In this document: piece after piece, positions 1 to 11,807 of the stretch
How the letters are laid out: each line of letters begins with the position of its first letter
Position numbering within the stretch: the stretch's first letter is position 1
Assembly: GCA_905116865.2 (NCBI GenBank)
Contig: CAJHNH020001147.1
Location: forward strand, 241,501 to 305,500
Source: Candidula unifasciata
Lineage: Eukaryota > Mollusca > Gastropoda > Stylommatophora > Geomitridae
Direction of reading: 5' to 3'
Length of the DNA: 64,000 nucleotides
Program-made: the position numbers and the translations under genes
Notes under the pieces: generated by a model
What the model saw: the letters and a program-made list of their open reading frames with translations, nothing else
Told to the model about the DNA's origin: nothing
Database searches by the model: none

Positions 1-518
1 CACTAAATAAAGTAAATTAAAACAAAGATGAGATGTATGACCCCACCTGTCATAGTTCAGTCGTTTCAACAAACACTGCACTCCTCCGGCTATTGCTTTA
101 GCGGCTATCCTTGACCACTCGGCGCTGTACGTTGTCTCTGGAACATTGCATTGTGGGAACTAAAGTCAATTTACCAGATACTAAGCCAAACGAGAAGTAT
201 AACCGGTCCGCTTCATGTTATCACAAACATAGATGACAAATGGCTAAACAGTCTTTATCGTTATATAGTTCAAAGGAACAACGCTACGATCACAAAAACG
301 ATTGAATGAATGAATGAATAAATGAATGAATTGACATCCCTGCAGTCGGGACATTCCCACACGTGCGTGTCTCCTTCTTGATAAGGCAGCGAAGAGTCGA
401 TAAGCTGATGGTACCTGTTGCAACCTGATTAAAATTCCGTCTGTTTTCCCTGCAGTGTTAAATGTCTTCTAGAGCTGACTAAAATCACAGGGCTATTCCT
501 GCACGGGCGCGCGCGCGC
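1..518. other. No gene seen
   Basis: Contains a short (GAAT)n at 304-332 and a (CG)n(TG)n run at 507-536. Nothing else recognised. Confidence 0.6.
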
Positions 519-544
519 GTGTGTGTATGTGTGTGTGATTCTTC

Positions 545-750
545 AGGCACGATCCGGCGGGTCGAGCCAGGCTCGTTATACAGATGGTGGACTGAGTCAC
601 TGCAAAACTCTCCTATGTGTGCAGTTACCTTCATATTTGTCCCAAGACATGCAGGTGTTGTTGGTAATGAAAGAGCTGATACCCTGGCAGGTGCTGCATT
701 ATTCGCCGATAGCCGAACCATGGATTGTCAAACATTGTCAATACACTTAG
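545..750 (+). mobile_element. LINE RNase H fragment
   Basis: Reads PRHAGVVGNERADTLAGAAL, the C-terminal RNase H signature (xPGHxGVxGNExAD) of LINE polyproteins, without the rest of the element. Confidence 0.75.
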
Positions 751-1029
751 ATAGATAAGATGTTCCAAGGGTTTTGGAAGCAACGTGTCCACATCACTGC
801 TAAGAACATGTGAATTGAGAGTAAGGATCAGCACAGCCAAACATGAGAAGCACACCGGACGCACACAAAGTCTTGCCAATCAGCATAGGACTGACACCCT
901 CGCTGCGCTGATAAATATGTTAAGGTGGAATCTGAGCACCTATGTATGTGCCCCCTCCCCCAACCACCGCCACGCCTCTGCTTACCCCTCACTGAATTAT
1001 TCTGTCAGTGAATGGATACTTGGTCTATT

Positions 1030-1320
1030 CTGTTACCCTGTCCCCTTGATCACAGACAACCTTCACCTCTTGCGCTTTATCATAATGTAGCTCATCATCT
1101 ATAAGAGCGGCAGCAGCCAGTCTATCAGTTTTCTCATTACCTCGCACACCCTAATATCCTGGACAGAAAATCCCCAATATGCTCTTGTTCTTATTCGGCC
1201 AACCCATAGATGTCATCTGCAAACCATAAGTTTGTTATAATTCGACCTCCGATACTAACTGTTCCATGATGTTGTTTTAGGGCATCAGACATAATTCTTT
1301 ATATAAAATGTTTGACAGTC
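1030..1320 (-). mobile_element. Degenerate LINE reverse transcriptase plus RNase H fragment
   Basis: The minus strand shows an RT piece with VSIGGRIITNLWFADDI (the xADD catalytic motif) and, 3' of it, GVRGNEKTDRLAAAAL from RNase H. Stops interrupt both, and the sequence between them is deleted. Confidence 0.7.
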
Positions 1321-1737
1321 TTGGGAAGAAGAGCAGCTCTGACGGACTTCGATTGTTGTTTGGAACCAGCTTCCTATTTGTCCGTTCAACGTGACAGCAC
1401 TGATGGCCTTTGCAAAGAGCTGTTCTATATTTTGTATAGCCCCAGTTATATGTTGGTATATTATTTTTTTATGGCTACCTATCTATGTAATATGAGTCTA
1501 GCTCTAAATTCCCTATAAACTTCAAGGAAAAAGGTTGTTTTTAATTGTCTACTCTGCACTATGTATTTCAGTTATTGTATGCTTTCAAGTCTATTGCTGT
1601 TAATTCACGTATCTTTCTCCTTCTATTGCCGTTATTGATTATTTTTTTTAGCAATGGCCTTTAGGGTTGGTTTCATGTAAAATAAAGTTTCTTGTAACAT
1701 GAAGTTCGTTCATTCGTTCTTCGGATCGTTCTTTCAT
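1321..1737. other. No gene seen
   Basis: AT-rich, decayed flank of the RT fragment. No exon-like open segment with splice borders. Confidence 0.5.
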
Positions 1738-1830
1738 AGAAATGACTTGGGCTCCCAGCTCGACCCAGTCTAAAATGGGTGGGAGGTAAGTCATGGGAAG
1801 TAAATGCGGCCGGCGTGATGTCGACGGATT
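1738..1830 (+). mobile_element. SINE family A fragment
   Basis: CAGCTCGACCCAGTCTAAAA and GTAAATGCGGCCGGCGTGAT match the SINE A body; a poly-C run follows. Confidence 0.55.
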
Positions 1831-2164
1831 CCCCCCCCCCCCCCCACCCCCCCCCCCCCCCACGGAGAGCCGAATATCCTAAAAAATATGACTACGAGTC
1901 GAGCATGTTATCTTGGATGCAGAGCTGGCGGGAAAATGGTTGTCCTCCCGTTAAAATTATGCTGGTTGGGGAGCCTGGAGATTTCTGAGCCCAGAGGTTC
2001 CGACGCCCCTACACTTGAGCCACATGTATTACAAAACAAAATACCTTTTGTTATCCATTTGCTGACGACCTTCTCGGCTACTGTCCGAGCTTCAGACCAC
2101 TTGAAGGTCTTCCTAGGGCCTAGCTGGTATGTTTGTTTCTTTGATACTCGTACCTGGCATTAGA

Positions 2165-2280
2165 CAACATAGACACCGGTGAGTCCAGGTGTCGCAGGTG
2201 TAAAACATAGAGACTGGTGAGTGCAGGTGTCGCAGGTGTGAAACATAGACACTGGTGAGTCCAGGTGTGAAACATGCCAT
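2165..2280. repeat. Short imperfect ~45-bp repeat, 3 copies
   Basis: ACATAGACACCGGTGAGTCC recurs with GAGACT and ACACTG variants, followed by AGGTGTCGCAGGTGT. Confidence 0.8.
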
Positions 2281-2340
2281 CATTCTAGAGACTGGGTTAG
2301 GGTTCCAAATACTTTCTCTCTTTCTTTTTTATGTCTGTCT

Positions 2341-2912
<572 letters not shown>

Positions 2913-2944
2913 TGAAACAAAAGACAAACTCCACATAAACGTAC

Positions 2945-3105
2945 CTCACGTCCCATGGGTTTATCAGAAGAGACACTCATGAGGCTGTCCTGGGCAGCCT
3001 CCATCCTCAACTCTCTGGTGACCGCCTCAAAGATACTTCTCGTACGTTCCCGGAGTGCGCGGTTTCTGGCCATGTTGGGGAGGGCGGGAAGCTCCATGTT
3101 TGTGT
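2945..3105 (-). CDS. Orphan coding exon candidate
   Basis: An open segment with ordinary coding composition reads TNMELPALPNMARNRALRER, then TRSIFEAVTRELRMEAAQ, and ends at a good GTACGT donor. With the acceptor GGTAGCAG it enters in phase 1, matching the exon at 4808-4989; with AACAG at 3123 it would start at 3122 in another phase. It looks helical and charged. No family recognised. It directly abuts the long TTTC repeat. Confidence 0.4.
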
Positions 3106-3410
3106 CTGCTACCAGGTATTGTCTGTTGAGGAATATCAGTTGGTTGTTTCAGTCGAAAGGTGTGTCGCTGTCAACTGATAACTGTGGACAGATTATACAG
3201 TGACGAGGCCTGAATCTTTTCCTCAGAAAGTTCTCACACAGGATTGCATTCTGTAGGATTAACATCGCAAGGGTGAGAATCACACAGGTATAAGTTAATG
3301 AAACCCCGCTCAGCAGATAGCTGTATAGCACAGTTATATTAAGCACCACAACACGGTTACGAACTCACCTGTAGTTCAGTGTAGATGAGTTTGTACACAC
3401 GTGAAAGGAA

Positions 3411-3763
3411 TGTACTTGTTTATTTTATCCTTACTGTCTGTGGCTAAAGTCAAACCAACCAGCACTTATTTATTTCATCCTTATTGTCTGTGGCTAAAGT
3501 CAAACCAACCAGCACTTATTTATTTCATCCTTATTGTCTGTGGCTAAAGTCAAACCAACCAGCACTTGTTTATTTCATCCTTATTGTCTGTGGCTAAAGT
3601 CAAACCAACCAGCACTTATTTATTTCATCCTTATTGTCTGTGGCTAAAGTCAAACCAACCAGCACTTATTTATTTCATCCTTATTGTCTGTGGCTAAAGT
3701 CAAACCAACCAGCACTTGTTTATTTCATCCTTATTGTCTGTGGCTAAAGTCAAACCAACCAGC
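3411..3763. repeat. 50-bp tandem array, about 7 copies
   Basis: Unit starts TTATTTATTTCATCCTTATT and includes GTCTGTGGCTAAAGTCAAAC; only A/G variation in TTA/TTG. A Family B copy follows it. Confidence 0.95.
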
Positions 3764-3769
3764 TCTCTC

Positions 3770-4010
3770 ATTGTCAAGTGTCTTGCCAACGCTCTTCTTC
3801 TCCTCATCCGTCTTCTGAGCGTTCATCGGCTGTAACTTCAAGAAAAGTTCTGGTTGTTCGTCCACTTCTGGACTTTAATCTTATTTCAGAACTAGAGTTT
3901 TGCATGAGTGTTTTACAGATCTGGCCTATATGTATGCTACTGCTGGTTCCTTGCCTCCCAGGCTCCGACTTCGAAGAAACTACCCTTAATTAATCACCTA
4001 TTACGATATG
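3770..4010 (-). mobile_element. Family B retroposon copy, reverse orientation
   Basis: The plus strand begins TCTTCTTCTCCTCATC and shows GTTGTTCGTCCACTTCTGGA, TAGAGTTTTGCATGAGTG and GGCTCCGACTTCGAAGAAAC. A short opposite copy end (ACAGCCGGTGATCGCTGAGA) follows at 4015-4080. Confidence 0.7.
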
Positions 4011-4080
4011 CTTCTTCCAGGGCACTGAGAAAGTCGCCAGGAGCCTACAGCCGGTGATCGCTGAGAAGAAGAAAGGGGAA

Positions 4081-4740
4081 GGAGATAGCTGGAAACATGG
4101 CAGTGGTGACGCAAGGAACAGTTGGCAAGGCACGGGAAGATGATGATACAAACAGAGTTTTTAGGCTCCCGCCGTCCCAAACTACACCCATGTTTTCGTT
4201 GTGTCGGCCCCCCTATGTACACGCAGGATCCTATGTGCACGGACCTCCTCCGAAAATAATTTTAATGCATTGAATATTACTCTAAATATATTATTATATT
4301 TATCTGCTATTAGGCACACAGACAATCATTAATAATATTATTATTATTGTGAACTGTAAAAAAGTTCATGCTCCCAACCCCATCCGCTCGCACAAAATAA
4401 CAAGGGTCTGAGCAACAATGTTTTCTTCGTGGCGGCGGGCGCACTAACAAATATTCATCTTTCACACAGCACTTGTACTGTATACATAATACATATTACG
4501 GTCATTTAGCCAAAACACATTATGTGACTGCTAAATACAAACATAAAAGCTTAAGTATCGAGATATCTAGATAATTATAATTACACGTAATGCAACATAG
4601 GAGCAGTCCGTGAATTTTCGCGATATATAAATTTATATGATGGGCCTCTGAAAATCATCCTATGTTCCATTAAAAAAAAACTTACACTATATTCACCTTA
4701 TCAACTAAGTAACATTCGATACGTCTGAGACTAGGATATG
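4081..4740. other. No gene seen
   Basis: AT-rich from 4250 on. Nothing recognised apart from the Family B end at its start. Confidence 0.5.
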
Positions 4741-4749
4741 CATGCACTC

Positions 4750-4782
4750 TCGCGCGCGCGCGCGCGCGCACACACACACACA
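4750..4782. repeat. (CG)n(CA)n dinucleotide tract
   Basis: CG repeat followed by CA repeat; alternating purine-pyrimidine, 26 bp from the donor of the orphan exon. Confidence 0.95.
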
Positions 4783-4807
4783 GTATATACATATTGTTTC
4801 AACTCAC

Positions 4808-4989
4808 CTTGTATACGATTAACATAAAGTTTTTTATTGTAATTATGTTCTGTGTATGGCCATTTCTTATCGCATTCGCACAGCCAAAAACCTGAACTGG
4901 CACAGTGAAACAGGTCGAACTCCTTGCCCCAATCAATGATGGCCACAATACAATTGCGTGGTGTGAAACAAACGGACATGTAATGATTT
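4808..4989 (-). CDS. Orphan exon, possibly the C-terminal part of a C-type-lectin-like domain
   Basis: 182 nt between AGTCACAG and a strong GTGAGT donor are open and read NHYMSVCFTPRNCIVAIIDW, then FDLFHCASSGFWLCECDKKW. The spacing of C..W...C....(F/W)xCE resembles the end of a C-type lectin fold, but the match is loose. It exits in phase 1. No partner exon is certain; the candidate at 2945-3105 fits in phase. Confidence 0.4.
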
Positions 4990-5249
4990 CTGTGACTGTT
5001 AAATTCTCACCTGCCTAGGTTCAAATTTCAAGCTGATTGAACTATAAATATTTAATGTCTGGTTTCCTGAGTTTCATACCTTTTCGTTCAGTGGCGGTGC
5101 CTTTTTTCTGTCTCTGATCACCCGCGTATCTTCTTGGGGTGCTGTCTGTGGTACAGGACTTTAGAGTGTTATTTCTGAGTGTGAATGCCAAGTTCAGTCA
5201 ATCAGGTGTCATTCCTACAGGGAGCGTTGTTTGTACTGAACCTCCATCA

Positions 5250-5286
5250 CTCTCTCTCTCTCTCTCTTACGCTCTCTCTCTTTCTT

Positions 5287-5353
<67 letters not shown>
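5250..5353. repeat. (CT)n microsatellite
   Basis: Near-perfect CT run with a short TTTCTTTC break. Confidence 0.97.
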
Positions 5354-5355
<2 letters not shown>

Positions 5356-5659
5356 CGTTGGTCCATTTCTTGATATTGTCCTCCCATTTGTATCGTTATC
5401 CATTTCTAACTCTTTTGCCTTTAAGTTGTTCAGCCAGTATAGTTTTTAAAAGTGTTATGTTTTTTTAGCGTGGCCGAAATATTTTATTTGCATGTTTCAT
5501 ATTTCTTTCATCAATTATTTTCCCTTCTTCATTTTTAGCCTCTGCATAATCGCTGTAATGACTGTTTCTGTTTCCATGAGATACCACCTGTTCTTCTAGG
5601 AATAAACATCTCAGAGACTCAGGTCGATTTTGATAGTTTCTTGTTTAATGTCCAGGTGA

Positions 5660-5990
5660 TCTGAGCCCACAACCTTCCGATCCGCAGGCCAACACCTGCC
5701 TCTACGCCCTGGCGGCTTGCCTTGGAAGTCGGCTCTTCACTTTCTTGTCTAAACACGCCGACAACCTAACCAGTTACCTGTCAATATTTGAGGTAGGCCA
5801 TATGAGTTAATACTCCCAGGTCGACCCAGCCTTGAGTGGGTGGCTGGTACAGTTCTGGGAAGTATAGGCGGCCGGCATGATGCTGACCACATCACCCTCC
5901 AAGTGCCGTTTGGTCTATAAAATATATATCTAGCTTATATACCTAATACGCCTCAAGGCGCTAAAAGGGACCCTTTACTTTACTTTTACT
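5660..5990. mobile_element. Two SINE family A pieces in opposite orientation
   Basis: 5660-5720 is a head in minus orientation (reverse complement GCCTGCGGATCGGAAGGTTG). 5805-5990 is a plus-strand body (AGGTCGACCCAGCCTTGAGT; TATACCTAATACGCCTCAAG) ending CTTTACTTTAC. Confidence 0.7.
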
Positions 5991-6074
5991 ATTTCAGTTA
6001 TTTATAATATCTCATGTTTCCAGCTCCCCCCGTGTTTGTTTTCGGGGGCCCTTATGTGAGACTAGACTCACTGC

Positions 6075-6200
6075 CTCCCTACCAAGCATGTCGTATCAGT
6101 GTACTAATTACGCGTTCTGGAACATGACTTAAGTCCAGAAGTGGACGAACAACTAGAACATTCCGCCAGAGTTTACAGCTGGTGAACGTGAACAATCGAT
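6075..6200 (+). mobile_element. Family B retroposon fragment
   Basis: GCATGTCGTATCAG, AAGTCCAGAAGTGGACGAAC and GAGTTTACAGCTGGTGAACG. Confidence 0.65.
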
Positions 6201-6519
6201 TCGCAACCACGCAATTTTTCAGGCGCCCAGCATTCACACTTAGCTTTTGATTGTCTGGCTCTGGTCTGATAAGACTATCTGCTCCCGACCTCACAACAAG
6301 TATACGAGGAGAGGGAAGGGAGGATATGATAGTGGATGGTACCCTTGAAAGAAACTGGTTCACAACTTAATGAAGACCGATCCATTTTCTATGTCAAGAC
6401 GGGCGCCATCATTCAACACAACAGCGCATATACTTCACAAACCTGTATAAACGACGCTTGTTCCTTGTGATGATACTGGCCACGAGATGTTATCTTATGT
6501 TTTCAGTCAACGTCACCGC

Positions 6520-6900
6520 CCATTGGGCATTAACATGCGTGCTCAGTCTCTCGATGCAGAATCCTCTCCATGTTACCTAATCTTATTGTACCCATGAGAA
6601 GAAGCTGGTGAACTGCGTCTCTTGTCTGCACCTTGTAGGCGGCGTAGATGTGCTTCCAAGTCTTACTCCCAGGTTCCGTAATCGTGTTAGCGCCAAAGAT
6701 TCACCTTTAACCCCCAACCCAGTCCGAACAGGGTTGAGGATATTAGCTCTGTCTATACTTCTTTCCTTTTGTATTGGTGCATTACTTGCTAGCTGTTCAG
6801 CTCTTTCGTTACTGTTTACTCCTGCATGCCCAGCTGTTTCGATACAGACGACGGAGTTTAACTGCGACTTTGAATGCTTTCTACCCGTTCGGAGCATAAA
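6520..6900 (-). mobile_element. LINE RNase H 3' fragment
   Basis: Reads GHAGVNSNERAEQLASNAPI and a downstream conserved tail; the conserved Gly is replaced by Ser. It is related to the fragments at 14780-15135 and 21300-21560. Confidence 0.65.
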
Positions 6901-7009
6901 CTACCGATTAGGATGTTCTTAAACATGTTCACAGTCTAAAACAGTTACGGCATATGTAGCCGCTTGTTCTGCTACCAATGTGAGTGTTTATGAAGCAGTG
7001 GCTTTCTCC

Positions 7010-7195
7010 ATGACCATGATAGACGTGGTTGTCTGATCGCACGCCAACCGGCCCAAGGATTTTGGGTTCGAATGTGTACCTAGCGGATAGTTTTTCAATG
7101 ATCTTATCTATCCAGGGTAAAATGGTACCAGGTTAAGTGAAGGCGACTGGCGAGATGTTAACCACTTTATCGAACAAGGGCAGATACGGCTTTAC
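7010..7195 (+). mobile_element. Decayed SINE family A copy
   Basis: Box B-like TTGGGTTCGAATGTG, followed by ATGGTACCAGGTTAAGTGAA and GGCGACTGGCGAGATGTTAA, matching the family body. Confidence 0.6.
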
Positions 7196-7374
7196 AAATA
7201 TGAGTCTATCGTGTTAGGAGTTGATTGATGCTTACGACATGCTTATGTCCAGCCTGAGGAAATAAAAACCTAATGGCATTTCTTTAACAATTTATAAGCA
7301 CTGGGTCATAGAAGAAGGGGAGGGTGATCTATGGATACACAGACGTGGTTGACATGTGGAGTCTTTTATGTGGG

Positions 7375-7625
7375 TGGTTTGTGGAGTCATAGATGGAGAC
7401 GGTTTGTGGAGTCATAGACGGAGACGGTTTGTGGAGTCATAGATGGAGACGGTTTGTGGAGTCATAGACGGAGACGGTTTGTGGAGTCATAGATGGAGAC
7501 GGTTTGTGGAGTCATAGATGGAGACGGTTTGTGGAGTCATAGACGGAGACGGTTTGTGGAGTCATAGATGGAGACGGTTTGTGGAGTCATAGACGGAGAC
7601 GGTTTGTGGAGTCATAGACTGAGAA
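7375..7625. repeat. 25-bp tandem array with near-alternating variants
   Basis: Unit GTTTGTGGAGTCATAG plus A(T/C)GGAGACG. The ATGG and ACGG versions almost strictly alternate, which suggests growth in 50-bp dimers. Confidence 0.93.
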
Positions 7626-7849
7626 GGAGATTGAGAAGGTAGAGTCACATATTAAGCGGGAAGGAGAAAACAAGGGAAGGGTGGGGAAAAGGGGGGGGGG
7701 GAGGAAGGGTAGATCGAGACGACCTAATTTCTTGCTACCGTAAATGTTGAAACGGTACAAGTTACGTATTCCTGCCCAGGCACACCGTGAATGACAGTTT
7801 ATTTATTCTTACTGACCTTTGACAAGCGCGACTCTCTGTTACAGGGGCG

Positions 7850-8060
7850 TCATGTTGAACTGTCTTCGACGCTATCACCGGCACTGACGCGTGCTCTATA
7901 TTACACATTGTGACCGCTTTTAACAACACTAGAAGATCCTAGAACTGGCCCTAACCCCTATCACACAGCCTCAGCCTACGTCCAATAAGAGACTGCAGCA
8001 TACTGGTTGTTTCAGAACGGTTAACATTCTGCGGTCGACCTTCCATATCGGTCGTCAACG
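7850..8060. repeat. Interspersed repeat shared with 31.2-31.45 kb
   Basis: CTAGAACTGGCCCTAACCCC with a TTTTAAC block upstream and CAGCCTCAGCCTACGTCC downstream recurs at 31.3 kb as GTAGAACTGGCCCTAACCTC. Confidence 0.5.
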
Positions 8061-8466
8061 CTGACAACTGAAGTAAATTCATGTCGCACTTGAAGTTCGA
8101 GAAGGCTAGAATACAGACAATGTCGCCGGCCGCTCGGAACAACGAGTAAAACACAACGTGAACCAGTCCGCTCACACGACAGACATAACAGAACACATCG
8201 TGACTTCCCCTGTAACTTAGACTAGCGGTGTGAAAGGTTAGCAGGCATAAATCAGGGTGTGTATAGGGCGGAAAACGTTACATGAACCGTTGAAACTTGC
8301 AGGCTACGAATGGCGAGAGGAAGCTGTATCAAATGAGACAGCTCTTTGGCTGACTGCAGTAATGTATTCTAAAGATGCGAGCGCATTAGACCGTGACAGT
8401 GAGATAAGTTCGGGATTTCAAGGCTGTTTTTGGCTACTTACGATTCATCACGCGTGACCAATTACT

Positions 8467-8553
<87 letters not shown>

Positions 8554-10405
8554 TATGTGGTTTTGTGGTTTTACAGAAGTTTCCTTAGTATTTCTTGGAC
8601 AGCTAAGAAAAGTAACCTAGATGTTTTAAATGAGGCGAGTGCACAAAGACAACTTATCACCAAAATCAGAAAGAAACATCAGAAATAATCATCGGGACGA
8701 GACTTCATAAAAAGACAGCCGTCATTTTATGAGAAGAGGGAAACTGGAACATGTCATCACCACTTGAACCAAGGTTGAACTGGGTTTCTGGGACATGTGT
8801 AATCCTCACTTGCATGTTGTCACTTTGTGTCACCAGATGTTGTGCAGTCACGCTGAGGCTAAAGGTCATACTCGTGCCACGAGTGATGCCAAACGTCATA
8901 GCCACACTGACTCCGTCATCCCTGTGTCAGCTCGCAGAAGTTATGTCATGTCATGTATTATGTCTGTCCGGTTTCCCACGATTGTGTCCCAGTGTAGTCA
9001 GAAAATCAACTATTTCATCACTGCGTGTCATTGCATAACTTTTCTCCTTGCGCTGCTTCTTGTTCATCATCATCGCCACCACCACCACCACAACTACCAT
9101 CATCATTGTCGTCAACATCATTATCGTTTAAAGTTCTCATCTACTTCTTTGTTTACGTCTTTTTACCTTCTTCTTCTTAACCTCTTCCTCCTCCTCCTCC
9201 TCCTCCTTCTTCTTCTTCTTCTTCTTCTTCTTCTTTTTCTTCTTTACGACTTTAGCACAACACTACTGACAATTGTGAAGCCCTGGCTTAGAGCACTCTC
9301 TTACCTTGAGTAACTTTGATAGCAAAGAAGATGGCGTGAGTTAGTTAGGGGCCTATGATAAGGTTTCAACTTCAGTGACTGGATCCGGTTGTGTTTTCTC
9401 GGGTCACGGCAACTGCGGAGAGATACATCCTTCTCCTTGACTACAGCCGTTGGAAACGAATGTAGAGATGTCGACGGCTCCTATCTTCAACCTTACATCT
9501 GTCTACAGCAGATAAGGATTCACTTCCCAACAGATGCAGGATGACTTGATGATCTGCAATGAACCTATCCTTATTAAAACAAGTACCAAACAACGTTGTA
9601 ATAATTGTCCGAGAAGAACACCTGACGACAAAGGACACTGTAAATCTCACTTGATATGTCATGGTCAAGAACAGGGTCAAGAACGTGCTAAGTTAATCAC
9701 CTGACACTCTAGTAACTAATACTAGCTTCCCTTTATATTGCAGTTCAAATTCTACAGTGTGTTTCAAAACTCGTACCGTTACAGTTAAACAAATATCTTG
9801 AAAACTGCTTTACTGATCAACACATATTTGTGCCTGTGGCCTTAGATTTCCCATGTCCATATGAGTCTATCATTTACAGTTGCACAGATGCTGATGTTTT
9901 CTTAAAGCGGCAAATTTCGTTAATCCTTGTTTGACTAACAATTTGTTTACTCCTAAACAATAGAATATTAAGTAATAGATACCTGTGTGGAGATGGTTTA
10001 GAAATAACATCACAAATGCAGCGATGCGCGGTGATTATTTTGATAGGGCATTCAATGAAAAATCCGCAACTCAGGGAAGACTAATGACTACTTGAGGGTG
10101 GCATGCCCTTGAAACAAGTGCAGTTTGTTGTTTTGAAAGTTCCCCTTGTTTAATTTACTCAAGTTACTGTAAGCATTCAGATTGTTGGCTGTGAATGGGT
10201 GTCTTTTTCTTCTTCATATACGGCAAATAAGACAGACACAAAAAACAGATGTTTGTTTACATTACATAACAAAACTATTCTCACAAATACATGAGTATTA
10301 ACAGGCAGCATGTCAAAGGTCAAACAACTGACACCCAACGGTTACTGAGTCACACATTTTTCAAGCTGGCCACTACTTCTGGAATGGATATTTATTCGAA
10401 TTCCG
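8061..10405. other. Intergenic stretch
   Basis: Apart from the (CT)n at 8470 and a (CTC)n(TTC)n run at 9185-9245, no feature is supported. Around 8780-8850 and 12840-12900 there is a weak shared stretch (GGTTTCTGGGAC; CACTTTGTGTCA), probably an old repeat. Confidence 0.5.
8470..8550. repeat. (CT)n microsatellite
   Basis: About 80 bp of uninterrupted CT. Confidence 0.97.
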
Positions 10406-10850
10406 GCTATCCTCTGAATAACGGTCCTAAATTATCGAGGCGGAAAATATACTCTAGCAGGGCCTCAGTCACGTGTCAATTGCGCACTTCCGCCGTCTTA
10501 AATTGCGCGCTTCCGGCGACTTCCGCCACCGCCGAGAGTATCCCCAACGCCGCTCACGCGGCGTAGATTAAGGCTAAACTAGATGGCTTTGACTCACGAG
10601 TAGCAGCTACCTCATCTCCTGCAGCTTCCTTCATTTTATTTGCTCGTGAGTCCTAGCCATCTAGTTTAGCCCCAATCCCCGCCGCGTGAGCGGAGTGGGG
10701 GATACACTCGGCGGTGTCGGAAGTTGCCGGAAGTTTGCAATTCGGCGGTGGCGTTATAGTCCCCGGAAGTGCGCAATTGACACGTGACCGAGGCCCTGTT
10801 AGGGTATATTTTCCGCCTCGATAATTTAGGACCGTTATTCAGAGGATAGC
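10406..10850. mobile_element. 445-bp fold-back (long inverted repeat) element
   Basis: Arms 10406-10600 and 10643-10850 are near-perfect reverse complements around a 42-bp loop. The outer ends read GCTATCCTCTGAATAACGGT and ACCGTTATTCAGAGGATAGC; AATTCC occurs on both flanks. Arms are GC-rich with GCGC/CCGG runs, unlike the surroundings. It is probably a non-autonomous DNA transposon of the foldback/MITE kind. Lies about 770 bp upstream of the SLC5 start codon. Confidence 0.8.
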
Positions 10851-11618
10851 TCAATTCCTATTGTTAAAACCTACTGCGAACACATTTCAACGCTAGCGGC
10901 GTTCGGTTATATTTGTGGTGTGGTTTATCTGTACAAAGTTATAGGCAGAGATGTGTGTATTTTTGCCAGGATTAGAGTCCCTATCCTAAGGGATTGCCCA
11001 TTCACGCATGCCTCGGTTCCATTTTGCCTGCTGTTTGTGCCTCCTTTTTTTTTTCTTTCCTCGCTGTGATGTTTTTAATGTATGTCCTTGTGAGGCCACT
11101 TTGTGTGAATTGTCTATATCTCCTGTTGTGTGGTTCTAATACGAGTCGTTCCTGTTGCTAGTCCATGCTGCTGCCGGTGAGCAATGTGCAAGAACTAAGG
11201 TTGTCACCAATACAACTATATTACAGATCCTCGCCGGTGCTACAGAGCCTGTGCACTGTGCTGAGCTTCTTCGGACTCGGACAGACTTGAGTTAGAAGAA
11301 GAACGGGGCACTTATGGGTTACTAACAGTGTGCCATGATGTTGATCCGTTGTTTAAAATGTCAAACCAAAAACACGCCTTTGAAAATGAACCCCACAAGC
11401 AACAGACAGTCACCGCCCTTATCAGTTATTATTTTTTCGTGATGTTTAATTTCTCATTACTGTTAACAGTTTGGCACGTCCTTGTATAAAATGATGGCTA
11501 CTTTTCCCCGGCAATATCAGGCCAAGGACTGAGCACCATAATTCGCAAACGTCATGGTTATCAACCATCTCTGCGATTCTAATTGACGCGGCACAGAGGA
11601 CGTGTTCCAGTCTGCAAG
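10851..11618 (+). other. 5' flank of the SLC5 gene
   Basis: Probable promoter and 5' UTR region. No TATA box or upstream exon could be placed with confidence. Confidence 0.4.
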
Positions 11619-11807
11619 ATGGCCGAGCCGATCCTACTGCAGCCCGTTGATTATGTTGTAACTACGCTAATGTTGTTGTTTCCTCTGGGCATTGGTGTTT
11701 ATTTCGCTGTCAAAGATTCCAAGAATGCCACCAGAGATGAGTACTTGTTGGGTGGACGACGTATGTCCATGCTGCCCGTGGCCTTGTCCATGTTTGTCAC
11801 GTTCATT
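11619..11807 (+). CDS. SLC5 transporter exon 1
   Basis: Codes residues 1-63, start MAEPILLQPVDYVV. It holds the first hydrophobic helix and the LLGGRRM turn typical of SLC5. The donor is GTAAGT after TTCATT, phase 0. Confidence 0.88.

Noticed and set aside
7951..8196. 81-residue minus ORF with hydrophobic start
   Set aside because: Its end overlaps an interspersed repeat also found at 31.3 kb; no splice or domain evidence.
8795..9313. 172-residue plus ORF with a His-rich and Leu-rich end
   Set aside because: The His and Leu runs come from CAT/CAC and CTC/TTC simple repeats; the rest shows no family and no splice borders.
11583..11618. Upstream TTG start for the SLC5 protein
   Set aside because: The ATG at 11619 gives the usual N-terminal length for the family and is a standard start.
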